Source: Hydra vulgaris (Eukaryota > Cnidaria > Hydrozoa > Anthoathecata > Hydridae). Taken from it: a stretch of 64,000 bases of DNA. Every line of letters starts with the position of its first letter. The stretch's first letter is position 1. The stretch covers positions 73,857,001 to 73,921,000 of the forward strand of contig NC_088920.1 of assembly GCF_038396675.1 (NCBI RefSeq), given 5' to 3'. The position numbers were made by a program, and so were the translations under genes. Below the pieces are notes generated by a model. It saw only the letters and a program-made list of their open reading frames with translations. It had not been told where the DNA came from and ran no database searches. Below, piece by piece: positions 1-8,236 of this stretch.

Positions 1-136
1 AAAATATTATATCTTGGCACTCTTCATACGCGTTATTTAAATGATGCAATTCAAACAGCATAGGATGTAATTCATTATCAGGACAAAATAGTTTAACGGC
101 TTTGATCAGACTTTCGTCGAGTTGTTTGCTAGTCAT
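1..136 (-). CDS. Partial viral protein, N-terminal 45 residues
   Basis: Open from ATG at 136 to the window edge, beginning MTSKQLDESL. It is hydrophilic and helical, with a Cys at residue 19. No family recognised. A TATA-like stretch (TTTTATATAAATT on the minus strand, near 195-207) lies upstream. It shares polarity with the next minus-strand gene and opposes the main gene array, so it may belong to a separate leftward transcription unit. Confidence 0.5.
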   Translation of the reverse strand, partial: MTSKQLDESLIKAVKLFCPDNELHPMLFELHHLNNAYEECQDIIF

Positions 137-262
137 TCTCTCTTTCAAAAATGAACTAGAATGTTTTTTTTTACAATTCTTTACATAGGAAAATTTATAT
201 AAAAGACAAGTTTTTTATTAATAAAACAGGTTTTTTTTAATTGAATTAAAAAAAAAATTTTT

Positions 263-1030
263 TTACAAAAAATATTTTACATAAAAAAAATATTCTTCGT
301 CTTCCTGCACTTCGAGTTTCATTTTTTTAGTCTCACTTGTTTCTTTCTTAGCTAGTGATTCGCAGGCTTTTTTTGAATTCATATTATAACTTCTATCGAT
401 ATCATTTTTATTGATAGTATTGATGATAGAAGGTTCTACAGATAACAATCTATCGTATTCAGTAATATGAATGTCATTGTCTTCTTTTGCTTAACGAATA
501 GTGTATCCGTTAAATTCAACGTTTTTTAATATTCCCGTTTTAGGATAAGCTACAGTTAGATAAGCTCTGTTTTGAGCAGCTTGCATATTTTCTATCAAAA
601 CTTCCAACACTTTTTTTGTCATTTTAATGTGGTTAAATTTAAAGACCATATTAAAAGTGATTTCTCCTTTAGGAATTTTAAATTTCGTGTCGTCTTTGGT
701 TAATTAAAGTTCCGCTCTGAATAGATAATTTGTTTTGTTAAGATCGCAGATGTATCTGTATTTCCATGGTAACAATATTTCGCAGCCATCATTTTTTAGT
801 TTGTATGTTAATTCTTTTTAAACATAGTTAAATTGCGCAAGTGGTTTGAGAGGAACAGTTGAATATTTTTTTATTTTTTATTTTTTTCTTCTTTAAAGTC
901 AACAAGCCACAAAGTGGCTGCTGCTAAATCTGCAAATTTGACGTACTTGTTCTTATTCTAATAAACAACTTCGTAGTCTTCCTTTTTTTTCAGTCGTGTT
1001 TGAATAAATTTTAAATTAATATGAGCTCCT
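263..1030 (-). pseudogene. Unrecognised viral protein, broken by stops and a frameshift
   Basis: A continuous protein-like signal runs leftward. The N-terminal part (about 890-1030) holds a segment reading AAATLWLVDF. After a one-base slip in an A-run near 880 the frame continues through LLPWKYRYICDLNKTNY and IPKGEITFNMVFKFNH to a charged Lys/Glu tail that ends at 263. Three in-frame stops are visible. It is about 240 residues and mixed alpha/beta by eye. By position (beside polymerase-type genes, opposite strand) it could be a DNA-binding protein, but nothing proves that. No clear ATG remains at the start. Confidence 0.45.
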
Positions 1031-1084
1031 TTTATACTGTTTTGAGTTGAAAAGAGAGATTAAAAAACAAGAACAAAACAAGTT

Positions 1085-1285
1085 TTTTTTGAAGAATGTT
1101 AATCTGTGTATATTATGATGTCATACAAGTTTAAAGTTCAAAGTGTGGTATGATGACATCATTTGAGCTTTAAACTGTGGTATGACACCATTTGAACTTT
1201 AAACTTTGTACTTTGATACTTTAATTCTATTTTAATAAACTAGGATCAGTTGTTATGACTACATTTTCATATAAAAAGGGAAAAA
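1085..1285 (+). promoter_or_regulatory. Divergent intergenic region with repeated TGATGTCAT/ATGATGACATCA elements and a TATA-like box
   Basis: Between the leftward gene and the rightward array, three imperfect copies of a ~35-base unit occur (GTGGTATGA...CATTTGA, then CTTTAAAC). TGATGTCAT at about 1118 and ATGACATCA at about 1153 form an inverted pair resembling ATF/CREB-type sites. CATATAAAAAGG at 1269-1280 lies just before the ATG at 1286 and could be a TATA box. This is the only long non-coding gap in the left part of the virus, so a control region or origin is plausible. Confidence 0.45.
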
Positions 1286-1714
1286 ATGCCTTGTTCAAAC
1301 ACAACAGGTTCTTGTAGCAACCAAAAACAAATGGACGATCGTTGTGTGTTTGGCAATAAAAATTGTAAATGATGTCAAAAAACACCGAAGGAATTGAAAT
1401 ATCACGAAAATACTCGGTTGGAAATTGTAAAACTAAAATACAAATATTTCAACACACTTTTACCATTGCATAACACTCGTTGTCAAGAAGAATACGGTAG
1501 AGAATTTGTAAAAAATGTCGAAGATTTATTAATGCAAATATTTTTAGCACTTAATATCAAACGTTTATTCCTATGTTACCTTATATTGATGAACTTTACA
1601 AGAGACATTTAACTTCTCAAGATTTAGAACAGTTTGATTTATTTTATAACTGGTTTGGCTTTTGTAATATTTGCGAAAAAAAATTTTTATTTTGTTTTAA
1701 TTGGTATTTTTGTA
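1286..1714 (+). pseudogene. Cys-rich viral protein, frameshifted
   Basis: Starts at ATG 1286 just downstream of a TATA-like sequence. The N-terminus is Cys-rich (MPCSNTTGSCS, then a CVFGNKNC segment) with an in-frame TGA about 28 codons in. It continues as a helical stretch with further Cys. Around 1570 the frame must shift to follow a segment reading PYIDELYKRHLTSQDLEQFDLF. It ends near the dUTPase start. The paired cysteines suggest metal binding. No family recognised. Confidence 0.45.
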
Positions 1715-1715
1715 A

Positions 1716-2120
1716 ATTGAGTTTTTGTCGAGTGATTGTTTTGATTTGGGAAGTACGAAGCATTACATACTTCAACCCGATGAACGTATTTTAGTAAGTA
1801 CTGGAGAATATATTAATAAAATAGATTCAGATTTACGAGGACAATTATGTTCCAAATCAGGTTTCACTTATAAATATGGTGTTGCTCCAGGAATAATAGA
1901 CGCTGATTATAAAGATGAAATTAAAGTGTTACTTTGTAATTATTTGAAAGAAGATTATATTGTTAAACGTGGAGATGCAGTTGCTCAAATGGGATTTTTG
2001 AAAACATTTAAAGCCATAAAAACAGTTTTAGAAATTGATGGTTGTTCTTGTTGTGAAGTGACAATATCAATGATTAAAGACGTAGAAAGAAATTCGGGTT
2101 TTGGTTCCACGGGAAAATAA
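1716..2120 (+). CDS. dut: dUTPase (deoxyuridine triphosphate nucleotidohydrolase)
   Basis: Trimeric dUTPases hydrolyse dUTP to dUMP and keep uracil out of viral DNA. All five family motifs are visible in order: motif 1 around DCFDLGS, motif 2 GQLCSKSGFT (usually PRSG), motif 3 GIIDADYKDEIKV with the catalytic Asp, motif 4 GDAVAQM, and C-terminal motif 5 ERNSGFGSTG. About 130 residues, family-typical. No ATG remains at the start; the frame opens only at 1716 after a TAA, so the first residues or the initiation codon were lost or lie in the upstream frame. The core is uninterrupted, unusually intact for this virus copy. Confidence 0.85.
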   Translation: MEFLSSDCFDLGSTKHYILQPDERILVSTGEYINKIDSDLRGQLCSKSGFTYKYGVAPGIIDADYKDEIKVLLCNYLKEDYIVKRGDAVAQMGFLKTFKAIKTVLEIDGCSCCEVTISMIKDVERNSGFGSTGK

Positions 2121-2180
2121 TTTTGTATAGAAAATAATTTGTGTATTAAGTGTAAAATTAAGTCATTTTTATATTTTTTT

Positions 2181-2343
2181 AGACAACTAAAGAAAATGTT
2201 TTCCATATTATGTGGAATATTTGGTGTTTTATTTATCTATTATATATTGGAAAAATGTTTGTTATGTTTTATACAACTTGCATTACAACACGGTTAAGGT
2301 AAGAAAAGATTTTTTTAATTTTTTAGAAAAAACTAATAAAAAA
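2181..2343 (+). promoter_or_regulatory. T-tract/AG leaders before two small membrane genes
   Basis: Pyrimidine tracts ending in AG at 2181-2182 (seven T then AG) and 2325-2326 (TTTTTTAG) lie 13 and 17 bases upstream of the next ATG. The leader is A-rich. The same arrangement recurs through the array to 6.54 kb. It resembles a 3' splice site rather than a TATA promoter. Confidence 0.5.
2196..2297 (+). CDS. 33-residue predicted membrane protein
   Basis: Short ORF from ATG 2196 beginning MFSILCGIFGVLFIYY. One strongly hydrophobic segment covers about residues 1-17, followed by a second apolar stretch. Preceded by a T7-AG leader. No homologue recognised. Accepted as a gene because of the leader and its place in the array, not because of length. 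Confidence 0.4.
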   Translation: MFSILCGIFGVLFIYYILEKCLLCFIQLALQHG

Positions 2344-2529
2344 ATGGATATATTATTCATGTTGATTATTATATCGTTTATATATTCTATCACGATTGTT
2401 TTAGAAAATGTGAAATTGAAAAAGATTTTAGTTTTGTTTATGCTTGTTTTAATCTTGCTTCAATCTTTGCTTCTCTACAAGTTAAAGAATATAACAATAA
2501 ATATATTTTTAAATAAATGTAAAAATTGA
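2344..2529 (+). CDS. 61-residue predicted membrane protein with two hydrophobic segments
   Basis: Begins MDILFMLIIISFIYSITIV at ATG 2344. It has one hydrophobic segment (residues 2-20), a short Lys-rich turn, then a second (about 30-47), ending NKCKN. Leader TTTTTTAG followed by an A-rich stretch and an ATGG start. Function unknown; a small viral membrane protein is the natural reading. Confidence 0.5.
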   Translation: MDILFMLIIISFIYSITIVLENVKLKKILVLFMLVLILLQSLLLYKLKNITINIFLNKCKN

Positions 2530-2563
2530 TTTTGTAAATTTTTTAAGAAAACTAATTAAAAGA

Positions 2564-2800
2564 ATAGATTCCCATGAAATTGTGGATGCATGGGATACTA
2601 TTTCAATTCAGGATCACGAACAATATCAAAGTTTAAGAAGAATATATGGTTATGTTGAAACACTTCTTTCGTTAAATAATGTAGTTGCAGATTTCAGTAA
2701 TATGAAAGCTTTGTTTACACATGCTTTTCGAACTAAAACGATAGAAGAAATAGAAGCATACTTGGATGTTTTTGCTTTAATTATGAGGAATGTAAAATGA
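2564..2800 (+). pseudogene. 78-residue helical viral protein with the start codon lost (ATA)
   Basis: Downstream of a T-tract and AAG with the usual A-rich leader, the codon where the array-wide ATGG is expected reads ATAG. The downstream frame is fully open and protein-like (SHEIVDAWDT, then EQYQSLRRIYGYVETL, then LDVFALIMRNVK). A shorter GTG- or internal ATG-started product is possible. No family recognised. Its stop overlaps the next ATG. Confidence 0.45.
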
Positions 2801-3040
2801 AAGAAGCTTGTTATAGAAAATATCATTTTAATCGAAATGTCATTGGCAAGGATGAAAACGCTCAATTAGTTATAAATAATTTAAATTTTATGGAAACGGA
2901 TATCAATACTTAATTAATTATAAATAATTTAAAATTTCTTGCAGAAAATTTTTTCAGCTTTATTAACTTTTGCATATAATCACATGGCATATAATGAAGA
3001 TTTAGAATATATATTTGATAATTTATCAATTGAATTATAA
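2797..3040 (+). pseudogene. Small viral protein, broken
   Basis: ATG 2797 overlaps the preceding TGA (ATGA). It reads MKEACYRKYHFNRNVIG and then a stretch with VINNLNF; a similar IINNLKF follows about 40 bases later, suggesting a small internal duplication. A TAA and a frame change separate this from a C-terminal segment ending EDLEYIFDNLSIEL at 3040. Function unknown. Confidence 0.35.
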
Positions 3041-3061
3041 TTTTTTAGCTAAAATAAAATT
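3041..3061 (+). promoter_or_regulatory. TTTTTTAG leader before the 3062 gene
   Basis: Six T and AG at 3041-3048, then an A-rich leader to ATG 3062. It directly follows the preceding stop codon, so the two genes are separated by only 21 bases. Confidence 0.5.
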
Positions 3062-3447
3062 ATGGAAACTATTGCAAAAGTAAAGACTTGGGATTTGATT
3101 AAAGAAGAGAGTAATGCCATGTATAACTTGTTTCAAGATGTGATTCGGTTTTTACAAATCAACGAATTTCATCAATTGAATAAAATAAATGAAGAAAAAC
3201 TAAAAAATATGACGAATTGTATTCGTGATATAAATGATGGTTTGTTGTCGTATCATTGGGACGATATAAAAATACACAACATGTATTTTAAAATTCTTTT
3301 GAAAATGTCCTTAGATGTGAACATAGCAATAAAGTTAATACTATCGATCTTCAGCTATGGGGTAATTTGGAGAAATTATCTGAAGTGTTATATCATCATT
3401 TTGTTATTTTGCGTGAATTTTTAAAACACGACGATCATCAGGAGTAG
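3062..3447 (+). pseudogene. Helical viral protein (about 128 residues), one frameshift
   Basis: Starts METIAKVKTWDLIKEES at ATG 3062 and is alpha-helical throughout. Around 3330-3340 the frame must slip by one to continue into LQLWGNLEKLSEVLYHHF and end with the acidic/His tail KHDDHQE at 3447. The uncorrected frame stops at 3424. No known domain. The Leu-rich helical character resembles the neighbouring small proteins. Confidence 0.45.
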
Positions 3448-3459
3448 ATATCAACCAAA

Positions 3460-3789
3460 ATGGAAAAACTCATAAATATAATTAATGAATATAGCGAGTT
3501 TATTAAAAAGTATTTATACATACGTAATTTTCTAACCGAGTTAATTTCACAAATGATTATTATATCAAATAATGGCATCTACGAAGATCACAATATTGTC
3601 AATAAGGAAAAAGAAGAATTTGTTAAAAGAGATAATGTTATGCTTTCGTACATAAAAACTGATGTCGATTTGAAAGAATTTGCTTCTTTGTCCAAACATG
3701 AAGAACGTTTAAATTTAAAAAAATTATTAGAAAATTTTTTATTGTTATACTTACAAATATTTGCAGTTTGTAATTGTTTTTATAATTAG
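3460..3789 (+). CDS. 109-residue helical viral protein
   Basis: Intact frame from ATGG at 3460 (MEKLINIINEYSEFIKKYLY) ending CNCFYN. Mostly helical with a central charged segment (NKEKEEFVKRDN) and a Leu-rich C-terminus. It starts 12 bases after the previous stop without an obvious T-tract leader. Function unknown. Confidence 0.45.
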   Translation: MEKLINIINEYSEFIKKYLYIRNFLTELISQMIIISNNGIYEDHNIVNKEKEEFVKRDNVMLSYIKTDVDLKEFASLSKHEERLNLKKLLENFLLLYLQIFAVCNCFYN

Positions 3790-3901
3790 TATTTTTAACT
3801 TTGTTTTTTTTAACTTTGCTTTTTTAACTTTGCATTTTCTATAACTCATTTGTATGTTTTAGATTAATTAATATAAACAAATTTCCTGGATATATCTCAT
3901 T

Positions 3902-4308
3902 ATGGAAAATATATTAATCATATTCAAGAAAAGCTCGATAAACATAACGCTGATATTGCTTTTGAATATGAATTAGTTAGATATTTTGTTAAATTTAATG
4001 TTAATGTTGAGAAAGTAAAAGAAGCTAACGACGAAATGAATAAATTAATAAGTGAAGATGCTGATGAAGATCATTTTAAAGAAAGAAATAAAACTTTACA
4101 ACTTTTTATCAAAGCTATATATAAATTATATACTACAAATAACGATGTTATCAAAACTCTTAACAAAAAAATAGCAAAACAGAAAGAAAATTAGAAAGAA
4201 AGAGATATGGCTATGTTTGAATATATTGAAAACTATGTTCCTGAATTTTGTAAAGAAATGATGATCGACTTTCATTTTCAAAACGAATCTGAAAATTGTG
4301 AATCTTAA
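3902..4308 (+). pseudogene. Coiled-coil viral protein, broken near its start and by one TAG
   Basis: ATGG at 3902 is out of frame with the long protein-like frame that begins at the next base (HIQEKLDKHNADIAFEYEL). That frame is highly charged with heptad-like spacing, passes a TAG at about 4192 and ends FHFQNESENCES at 4308. TTTTAG lies upstream at about 3860. Function unknown. Confidence 0.45.
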
Positions 4309-4360
4309 AAGAGGAATTAAAATGTTCATTTTTAAATATGATGCAACATTTGTATGGTTT

Positions 4361-4382
4361 TTTTTAGATTACATAATAAAAA
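4361..4382 (+). promoter_or_regulatory. T8-AG leader with core ATTACATAATAAAAA
   Basis: TTTTTTTTAG ends at 4367, followed by ATTACATAATAAAAA. The identical 15-base leader occurs before ATG 4816 and nearly identical ones before 5361 and 5795. Confidence 0.55.
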
Positions 4383-4610
4383 ATCGAAAATATTGTATTA
4401 CAAGCTGCTCAAAAACTAGATGTATCGTCAGAAACACTTTCACTTATTTATTTTATAGGGCATTGTCAATGTCAAACTAATAATCTTTGTAAAGAATGTA
4501 GTAAGTATATTAAAGAAATTTGTCAAGAAATAATTTATGGTGATATGAAAACAAAACTTTTAGAAGTATCAACATGTATGTGGTTTGGTGAGAAAATAAA
4601 AGTATTGTAA
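4383..4610 (+). pseudogene. Small zinc-knuckle-like viral protein, start codon lost (ATC); paralogue of the 5361 gene
   Basis: After a perfect leader the expected ATGG reads ATCG. The following 75 codons are open: an N-terminal helix (IVLQAAQKLDVSSETLSLIY), then CQCQTNNLCKEC (C-x-C-x5-C-x2-C) and a helical tail ending WFGEKIKVL. The N-terminal helix aligns with EIILKASNKVDLSKEQLMEI of the gene at 5361 and with ICEKAARKLGYQKEFLYFIL at 5106, so these are paralogues. The cysteine spacing implies zinc binding. Function unknown. Confidence 0.55.
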
Positions 4611-4638
4611 TTTATTATATCTTTTCAGATAAAAAAAA

Positions 4639-4749
4639 ATGGAAATTAATATAGTGGTGCGCCCTTCGAATAGACTTGTTATACCTCCAAATTCACCATT
4701 TCAATATGTAGAATGTTTTCAATGTTGTCAACATAAGACTACGCGATGA
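4639..4749 (+). CDS. 36-residue Cys-containing viral peptide, probably truncated
   Basis: Follows TTTTCAG and an A-run leader. Begins MEINIVVRPSNRLVIPP and ends near CFQCC. The cysteine cluster right before the stop suggests that the zinc-binding part continues in another frame (4749-4800). Related to the surrounding small Cys proteins only by context. Confidence 0.35.
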   Translation: MEINIVVRPSNRLVIPPNSPFQYVECFQCCQHKTTR

Positions 4750-4792
4750 ACATATCAAAGAAATTTTAAGGCAAATAATTTTTTATTGTAAT

Positions 4793-4815
4793 TTTTTTAG
4801 ATTACATAATAAAAA
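4793..4815 (+). promoter_or_regulatory. T7-AG leader with core ATTACATAATAAAAA
   Basis: TTTTTTTAG followed by ATTACATAATAAAAA and ATGG at 4816. Best example of the repeated leader. Confidence 0.6.
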
Positions 4816-5031
4816 ATGGATTTGATTCTCGAAATGGATATTGTTAAAAATAATTATGGTGGTTATGATATCATTACTGACAATGATGACTATGAAAATT
4901 TTAAAATCGCCTTGTTAGGTTATCCAATAAAAGATTTTCAAATGAGTAAAGAAATCGAAATGAGTAAAAAACAATTTGATAATTTTGTAAAAGAAGTTCG
5001 TAAAATAAAACAAAAGAAATACGAGTTATAG
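4816..5031 (+). CDS. 71-residue acidic/lysine-rich viral protein
   Basis: Intact from MDLILEMDIVKNNYGGYD to KQKKYEL. It has an acidic central segment (ITDNDDYENF) and a C-terminal Lys-rich helix. It has the best-conserved leader in the array. No cysteines, no recognised family. Confidence 0.55.
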   Translation: MDLILEMDIVKNNYGGYDIITDNDDYENFKIALLGYPIKDFQMSKEIEMSKKQFDNFVKEVRKIKQKKYEL

Positions 5032-5105
5032 GTTATTCAGAAGAAAAGGAAAAGAAAAGCATTGAAAAGTATTTAATGTAAAGTTTGTTTTCGTTATTTA
5101 ACCCA

Positions 5106-5335
5106 ATGCGATGGTGGGTTTTAGACGAACACGATTCACAAATTTGTGAAAAAGCAGCGAGAAAACTTGGTTATCAAAAAGAATTTCTCTATTTTATTTT
5201 AGAAAACTTGATTGAGAGTTATATAATAAATTTTATGAAATTGCTTAATGTAAATGCTCACCTTATTGTGTGTTTTGTAAAATAAATTTTTGTTTTATTC
5301 ATATAGAATTAAGAAAAGCATATAAAATATATTAG
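5106..5335 (+). pseudogene. Small zinc-knuckle-like viral protein, frameshifted; third paralogue
   Basis: Begins near MRWWVLDEHDSQ and carries the family helix ICEKAARKLGYQKEFLYFIL. Around 5225-5250 the frame must change to reach CKCSPYCVFC (C-x-C-x3-C-x2-C) and end RKAYKIY at 5335. The initiator is uncertain: no T-AG leader precedes 5106, although TTTTAG occurs at 5118-5123. It shares helix-plus-Cys-cluster architecture with 4383 and 5361. Confidence 0.45.
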
Positions 5336-5360
5336 TTTTTTTAAATTACATAATAAAAAA
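5333..5360 (+). promoter_or_regulatory. Leader before the 5361 gene with AG changed to AA
   Basis: T7 then AAATTACATAATAAAAAA and ATGG. It matches the array leader but the AG dinucleotide is AA. The previous stop (TAG 5333-5335) is directly adjacent. Confidence 0.45.
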
Positions 5361-5717
5361 ATGGAAATAAAAGTAGAAGAAATTATTCTGAAAGCTTCCA
5401 ATAAAGTCGATTTATCTAAAGAACAACTGATGGAAATTTATAAAAATCAAAAAAATGCAATTGGTATTTTGGCTATGTGTGATTGTCTAGAGTACGATAT
5501 CGATCGACTTATTTGTTTTAGCTGTCGGTGTTCAGCTGAAAAAGTAAAAGAATTTTATGATATGTTATTAAAAGCATCTGCAAAAATTGGTTTATCAATG
5601 GTTTTATTAAACAAAACTTTCAATCCATGTATCGCTTGTCAAGAAAAATATGAGAAAGTAAAAATATATATATATACGACAACGATCTCAAGAAAAAATA
5701 TCAAGTGGAATTATTGA
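5361..5717 (+). CDS. 118-residue viral protein with helix and zinc-knuckle-like cysteines
   Basis: Intact family member: N-terminal helix (EIILKASNKVDLSKEQLMEI), cysteines CDC...CFSCRC (C-x-C-x10-C-x2-C-x-C), then a second helix (EKVKEFYDMLLKAS) and a CIAC pair. The C-terminal 20 residues after EKYEKVK are low complexity and may follow a frameshift. Zinc binding is inferred from the spacing; the biological role is unknown. Confidence 0.6.
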   Translation: MEIKVEEIILKASNKVDLSKEQLMEIYKNQKNAIGILAMCDCLEYDIDRLICFSCRCSAEKVKEFYDMLLKASAKIGLSMVLLNKTFNPCIACQEKYEKVKIYIYTTTISRKNIKWNY

Positions 5718-5769
5718 ATAAAAATTAAACTTTTATTTTTGTATTTTTTAAATTTTATTTAACATAAAT

Positions 5770-5794
5770 TTTTTTTAGATTGCATAATAAAAAA
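5770..5794 (+). promoter_or_regulatory. T8-AG leader with core ATTGCATAATAAAAA
   Basis: TTTTTTTTAG ending at 5778, then ATTGCATAATAAAAA and ATGG at 5795. One base differs from the 4361 and 4793 leaders. Confidence 0.55.
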
Positions 5795-6252
5795 ATGGAA
5801 TTTACAGAAACTGATTTGGATTTATTGATGGAAGGCATATATAATTACAATCAAAAACATCCAGAAACTTTAGAAAAAATTCGTCAGCATGCATTTATTT
5901 CAAGACAATCTTTATGTAAATCATGTCAATTATCCTATTTGAATCACGACTGGGATAACTTTTTTTATCAATGAAGTTCAAAAATTAAATATACCTTCTG
6001 TTTTGATTTTGATGGTATTTCAATATATTAAAATACATCATCACGATTATTTAAATTCGAATTTTGAAAAATTTTATTATTTTTATCAAAATTTATCTAA
6101 AAAAGCATGTAAAAGAAAAATGCCTAGAAATTGAAAATTGTAAACACTATTTAAATGAATGTGAAGACTGTTATGAATTTAAATACTTTGAAATTTGGAA
6201 ACAAAGTTGTGCCTTTATATATTGTGAAAAGTGTTTTGAACAAGTTAATTAA
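5795..6252 (+). pseudogene. Cys-rich viral protein of about 150 residues, two frameshifts
   Basis: Three successive reading frames look like one protein: MEFTETDLDLLMEGIYNYN to CKSCQLSYLNHDW (to about 5965), then a hydrophobic/His-containing middle (VLILMVFQYIKIHHHDY), then a Cys-rich tail with CLEIENC, CEDC and CEKC ending at 6252. The recurring C-x2-C pairs suggest zinc binding, as in the neighbours, but the N-terminal helix is not clearly the same family. Confidence 0.5.
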
Positions 6253-6283
6253 ATGTAATTTTTTTAAATGTATAGAATAAAAA

Positions 6284-6506
6284 ATAGTGAGAATAATAAA
6301 ATTTGATGAAATTGTTACACATGGAAAAGGGTACAAATAATACGCTAGAAAACGTGTTGAATAAAGATGAAATATTGGTTGTTAAATTTTTCCTGCTCTT
6401 TAAAGACAATAAGGACAATAGTTTTTTTACTAAAATAGAAAAAAAGATGGATACCAACATTATTTTTATGATGTTTTTTGTTAAAAACGTTTCTATGTAT
6501 TTATAG
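6284..6506 (+). pseudogene. Small viral protein, start codon lost (ATA) and frameshifted
   Basis: The leader (T7, AAATG..., AATAAAAA) has lost its AG and the expected ATGG reads ATAG. The first frame (IIKFDEIVTHGKG) runs to about 6335, then a shifted frame (NTLENVLNKDEILVVKFFLL) continues to VKNVSMYL at 6506. This is the third start codon in the array changed at its third base. Function unknown. Confidence 0.35.
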
Positions 6507-6553
6507 TCAAAAGGATTTTTTTTGTAACTTTTTTCAGCAAATAATAGAAAAAA

Positions 6554-7733
6554 ATGTTATCTTTACAACAACAAAAGGCTTTACGATGACTTGATGATGG
6601 AGTGAAATTTTTTATTACTGGAGGTGCTGGATGTGGAAAAAGTTATGTAGTGAAAAAAATTGCTCAAAGCACACAAATGTATAAAACAATACATATCACA
6701 GCGAGCACAGGAAAAGCAGCTTATTTATTAATTGGCATGACTATACATGCTTTGCTAGTATAGACACAGGTGTCAAAGGATCAGGTTATTATATGCAACA
6801 TATGCATCCTGAAGTTAAAAAGCGTTGGTTGGAAACCGAATTTTTAATTATTGATGAAATTTCGATGCTTAATGCTCAAACATTTAATTTATTGCATTTA
6901 ATAGCTTGCAAAATTAAACAATGTAACAATGAACTTTTTGGAGGTATACAAGTGATTGCTTATGGTGATTTTTTTCAATTACCACCGATTAAAGGAGAAT
7001 TTGTGTTTAAATTAAAAATATGCCAACAATACATGACACAAGTTCTTGTTTTAACAGAATTTTTTTAACAAAAAGAAGACGCTCAATTTTTTGGAGATTT
7101 AAACGAAATACGTTTTGGTAAAGTATCTGAACAAACCATCCATTATTTTATGACTTGATGTTTTCAAAAAGATGAAAATAATAATATTAAATATACGAGA
7201 TTATTTTTTAAAAATATTAAAGTTGATATTTATAACAATAAAAAAATGAACTAATTAAAGGATGAAGGACGTTGGTTTTATGCTTAAAATGTGATTAAAA
7301 ATCTAAACGTTGAAATTACGTTTCAAATTCCTGCAGCTGTACATCTTAAAACAAATGCAGTTGTTATGCTTGTAAGAAATATCAAAGTCGAAGAAGGTTT
7401 GTGCAATAGTACTGTGGGTATAGTCACTTTAATAGAAATTAATGTTGTTTGGGTAAATATGGAAGAGAAGTTAAAATTGAATTCGTAAAAGAAGAGATTT
7501 TAGATTGCTCTCACACTGTTGAAGCCTCAAGAGTGGGTTTACCTTTACGATTAGCTTTTCCTTTTACTGTACATAAAGCAATAAATAATAGCCTTTATTA
7601 TGTTGCTTTATCGCGAGTTTGCAATATTACCAGTATTTATATTATACTTAATAATAAATCAGAATTACGAAAATTATTTAAAAATATAACTGTTAATTCA
7701 AATGTAATAGAATTTTATAAAAAATATTTGTAA
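6554..7733 (+). pseudogene. Pif1-type superfamily 1B DNA helicase, decayed
   Basis: SF1B helicases unwind DNA 5' to 3' and serve viral replication. Motifs in order: Walker A GGAGCGKSYVV at about residues 22-32, motif Ia TASTGKAA, Walker B LIIDEISML, motif III YGDFFQLPPIKG, a segment with LNEIRFG, and C-terminal VHKA and YVALSRV (motif VI). The linker normally between VHKS-Q and YVALSR is almost gone, so motif V is deleted. Other breaks are TGA near codon 12, a one-base deletion near 6755, stops at about 7066, 7158 and 7254-7288, and a frame change near 7470. About 390 codons, short but typical. It follows TTTTTTCAG and an A-rich leader. Confidence 0.85.
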
Positions 7734-7751
7734 ATTTTTTTGATATAAAAA

Positions 7752-8176
7752 ATGAAATTTGAATATAAAACTGAGGAAAGTAAATTTAGCAACAACAGCA
7801 TATATAGAGAACATCTTTATTTCATTAAAGACAGTTATAAAGATGAAGATATTGTTGAACAATTAGAACTCAATACTCAAATTCAAAGTCCAAATAAAAT
7901 TGCTTATCATGTAGAACAAAATACATTAGAAGGATATGAAATTGAAATGAAAAACAGTACTAATTTTGTGAATTTGTTTCAAAATTTTTTAATTGGGTAT
8001 AACATTGTTGTTTGTGTAGCAAATCTATTGAAGACGGTTATTGTAAAATAATGAAACGTTGTTACAATTCACCTGTTTATTTTATAAAACATTTAAAAGG
8101 TCCAACCAATTAACGTTTTATTCAAGACGCAAACCTTCGAGGGGATTTTAATATTTTGGAAAACGACAGTGGATAG
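7752..8176 (+). pseudogene. Unrecognised viral protein with C-terminal Cys pair, frameshifted
   Basis: Starts MKFEYKTEESKFSNNSIYRE with an acidic helical N-terminus. Near 8015 a frame change leads to CSKSIEDGYC and then KRCYNSPVYFIKHLKG, a TAA, and a final FNILENDSG at 8176. It could be a separate gene between helicase and polymerase or an upstream part of the polymerase. No family recognised. Confidence 0.4.
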
Positions 8177-8236
8177 TGACTTAAACGTTTATGTAACTTT
8201 AAAGTGAAATCTTAAAGTAATTTAACGGAAAGATCG

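Noticed and set aside
4298..4480. 60-residue ORF crossing the 4361 leader
   Set aside because: It translates the T-tract leader and runs out of frame with the coding-like zinc-knuckle frame starting at 4383.
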